Assembly (NCBI GenBank): GCA_964036275.1
Contig: OZ038439.1
Location: 4,826,412 to 4,890,411, forward strand
Reading direction: 5' to 3'
Length of the DNA stretch: 64,000 nt
DNA from: Litoditis marina
Lineage: Eukaryota; Nematoda; Chromadorea; Rhabditida; Rhabditidae
Shown here: piece after piece, positions 62,804-64,000 of the stretch
Position numbering within the stretch: position 1 is the stretch's first letter
How the letters are laid out: each line of letters opens with the position of its first letter
The notes under the pieces: generated by a model
What the model was told of the DNA's origin: nothing
Seen by the model: the letters and a program-made list of their open reading frames with translations, nothing else
Database searches by the model: none
Translations under genes and position numbers: made by a program

Positions 62804-64000
62804 CTGAAAGAATAAAATAAATAAGTATATTTATCATTATTCTTGATCCTGAAAAGTATTGTATGATTGATTAGATAATTGAAAAAATTTTGCGAAACAA
62901 TGCATTTCATTGCTATCTCATAGATTTTCCAAGAACAAGAATATAATAGGGGAAAGAGTATCCGTTATTCGTGTTGAGTTTGCCAAAGTGCCAACTCTTC
63001 TCTGAACATGTCTTTTTTCACCAAATAACCGTATAAAGCTCTCCAAGTAACCACCATCATGCCAATACCTAACTTAGTTGAAACCACTGAATCTACCCGG
63101 AAATATTCCCTGCCAGCCAAACTCCCTCTCAGAACATGTCTTGCTCTCTTTTCTTCTTTTCCCTCACAACACCTGACTCATATCCAAACCACCCGTTTTT
63201 CATCCACAAACTATGCCATCCAGAAACAACAACCGCACTTTCGCCTGCCAACTACCCCGCACAAACTAATTACTCACAAAAAATTATATTCCATCAGTTT
63301 TACCAATTTTCACGTGAGCGTACACGTGAAATAGATTGAACAACACCGTTTCAATCAAAAATTACTGAACTATTCTACTTTAAAGCTCTTTATTCGCACT
63401 CAAATTCCCATATTAGTAACTTATTAAATATTATATTTCCACAACAACACAGTTTTATTCAACTCCACTACTGAAATCTGGGAAACACCGAACTAGAACC
63501 ACTATTCAACCCCCATATTCCTAGATCATTTGCTATATCAATATCTACTATATTTCTACAAAAATCGCCCTACTCCACCCATGTTTGCCGACACCGATCG
63601 CTATTTTTCGCTTTCCTTTCAACAAGCGGACAAATCAGGATGTACCGAGAGCAGCTTTGCCAATGGAAAAATTGGCAACGGATACAGAACAAGAAGGAAT
63701 CATAAGGGTAGGTTACATTCACAAATAAGGTGTGAATTAACTTCAAAGATAAATCTATTTTTCGATTGAAATACCTTAAATTTATCCGTTTAATTACTTT
63801 GTGTTAAAATGACAAACATTGCAGAAAGAAATGCGATGTGACGAGCTCATCTCTTGATTTCCCCCGTTTTATATGAAAAGGCAAACTGTTGAATCACATC
63901 TAACGTTTCTTTTTAGAACACATGCTGACTCACACAGAGCTATTATTCTCCCACTTTTTAGTACATTTAATTTTTCCTCATAACCTTCACAAAAATCGAG
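62804..64000. other. Right-edge interval, probably an rtfo-1 intron
   Basis: No minus-strand exon with a phase-0 end and RTF1-like sequence could be found. The sequence is AT-rich with a C-rich stretch at 63000-63330. Upstream rtfo-1 exons should lie beyond 64000. Confidence 0.5.

Overview
The window looks like nuclear DNA from a Caenorhabditis-type nematode. It is AT-rich, introns begin GTAAGT/GTGAGT and end TTTCAG, one ATG sits just behind a TTTCCAG acceptor (typical of SL trans-splicing), and two genes can be recognised as nematode orthologues: unc-62 (Meis/Homothorax TALE homeodomain) and rtfo-1 (RTF1, Paf1 complex). Every convincing exon is on the minus strand. The gene models were assembled by hand from splice sites and reading phase, and each one keeps an open frame from end to end.

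Layout by plus-strand coordinate. (1) 456-18954, minus: a 27-exon gene for a predicted secreted protein of 976 residues. From the N-terminus it has a signal peptide, cysteine-rich EB/WAP-like modules, a thyroglobulin type-1 domain, a WAP-like module, five TIL domains, a Thr-rich linker, a second WAP, a sixth TIL, and a C-terminal Cu/Zn-superoxide-dismutase-like domain that has lost most metal ligands. I do not recognise this architecture as a named gene. Its introns hold a ~2.2 kb DNA transposon with telomere-like subterminal repeats (8107-10320), a GGAATT minisatellite, a GC-rich promoter-like island, MITEs and tRNA-derived pieces. (2) 18955-26656: no convincing gene; microsatellites, G/C-run repeats, MITEs and a perfect 6 x 20 bp array. 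(3) 26795-42142, minus: unc-62, 13 coding exons per transcript, with two mutually exclusive exons for the start of the homeodomain (predicted products of 553 or 578 residues). (4) 42143-59267: 17 kb without a recognisable coding gene but rich in repeats, including five-member and three-member MITE families, an inverted pair of tRNA-derived SINEs, minisatellites and a tandem array of exon-like cassettes. (5) 59268-62803, minus: the last eight exons of rtfo-1 (182 residues); the rest lies beyond the right edge.

A recurring theme is partial tandem duplication across exon-intron boundaries. Five exons, in both the SOD/TIL gene and unc-62, have decayed copies of their own splice-site-bearing ends in the adjoining intron, leaving decoy donors and acceptors. 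The genes do not form one obvious pathway: one product is a predicted extracellular protease-inhibitor-like protein, one is a developmental transcription factor, and one is a general transcription elongation factor.
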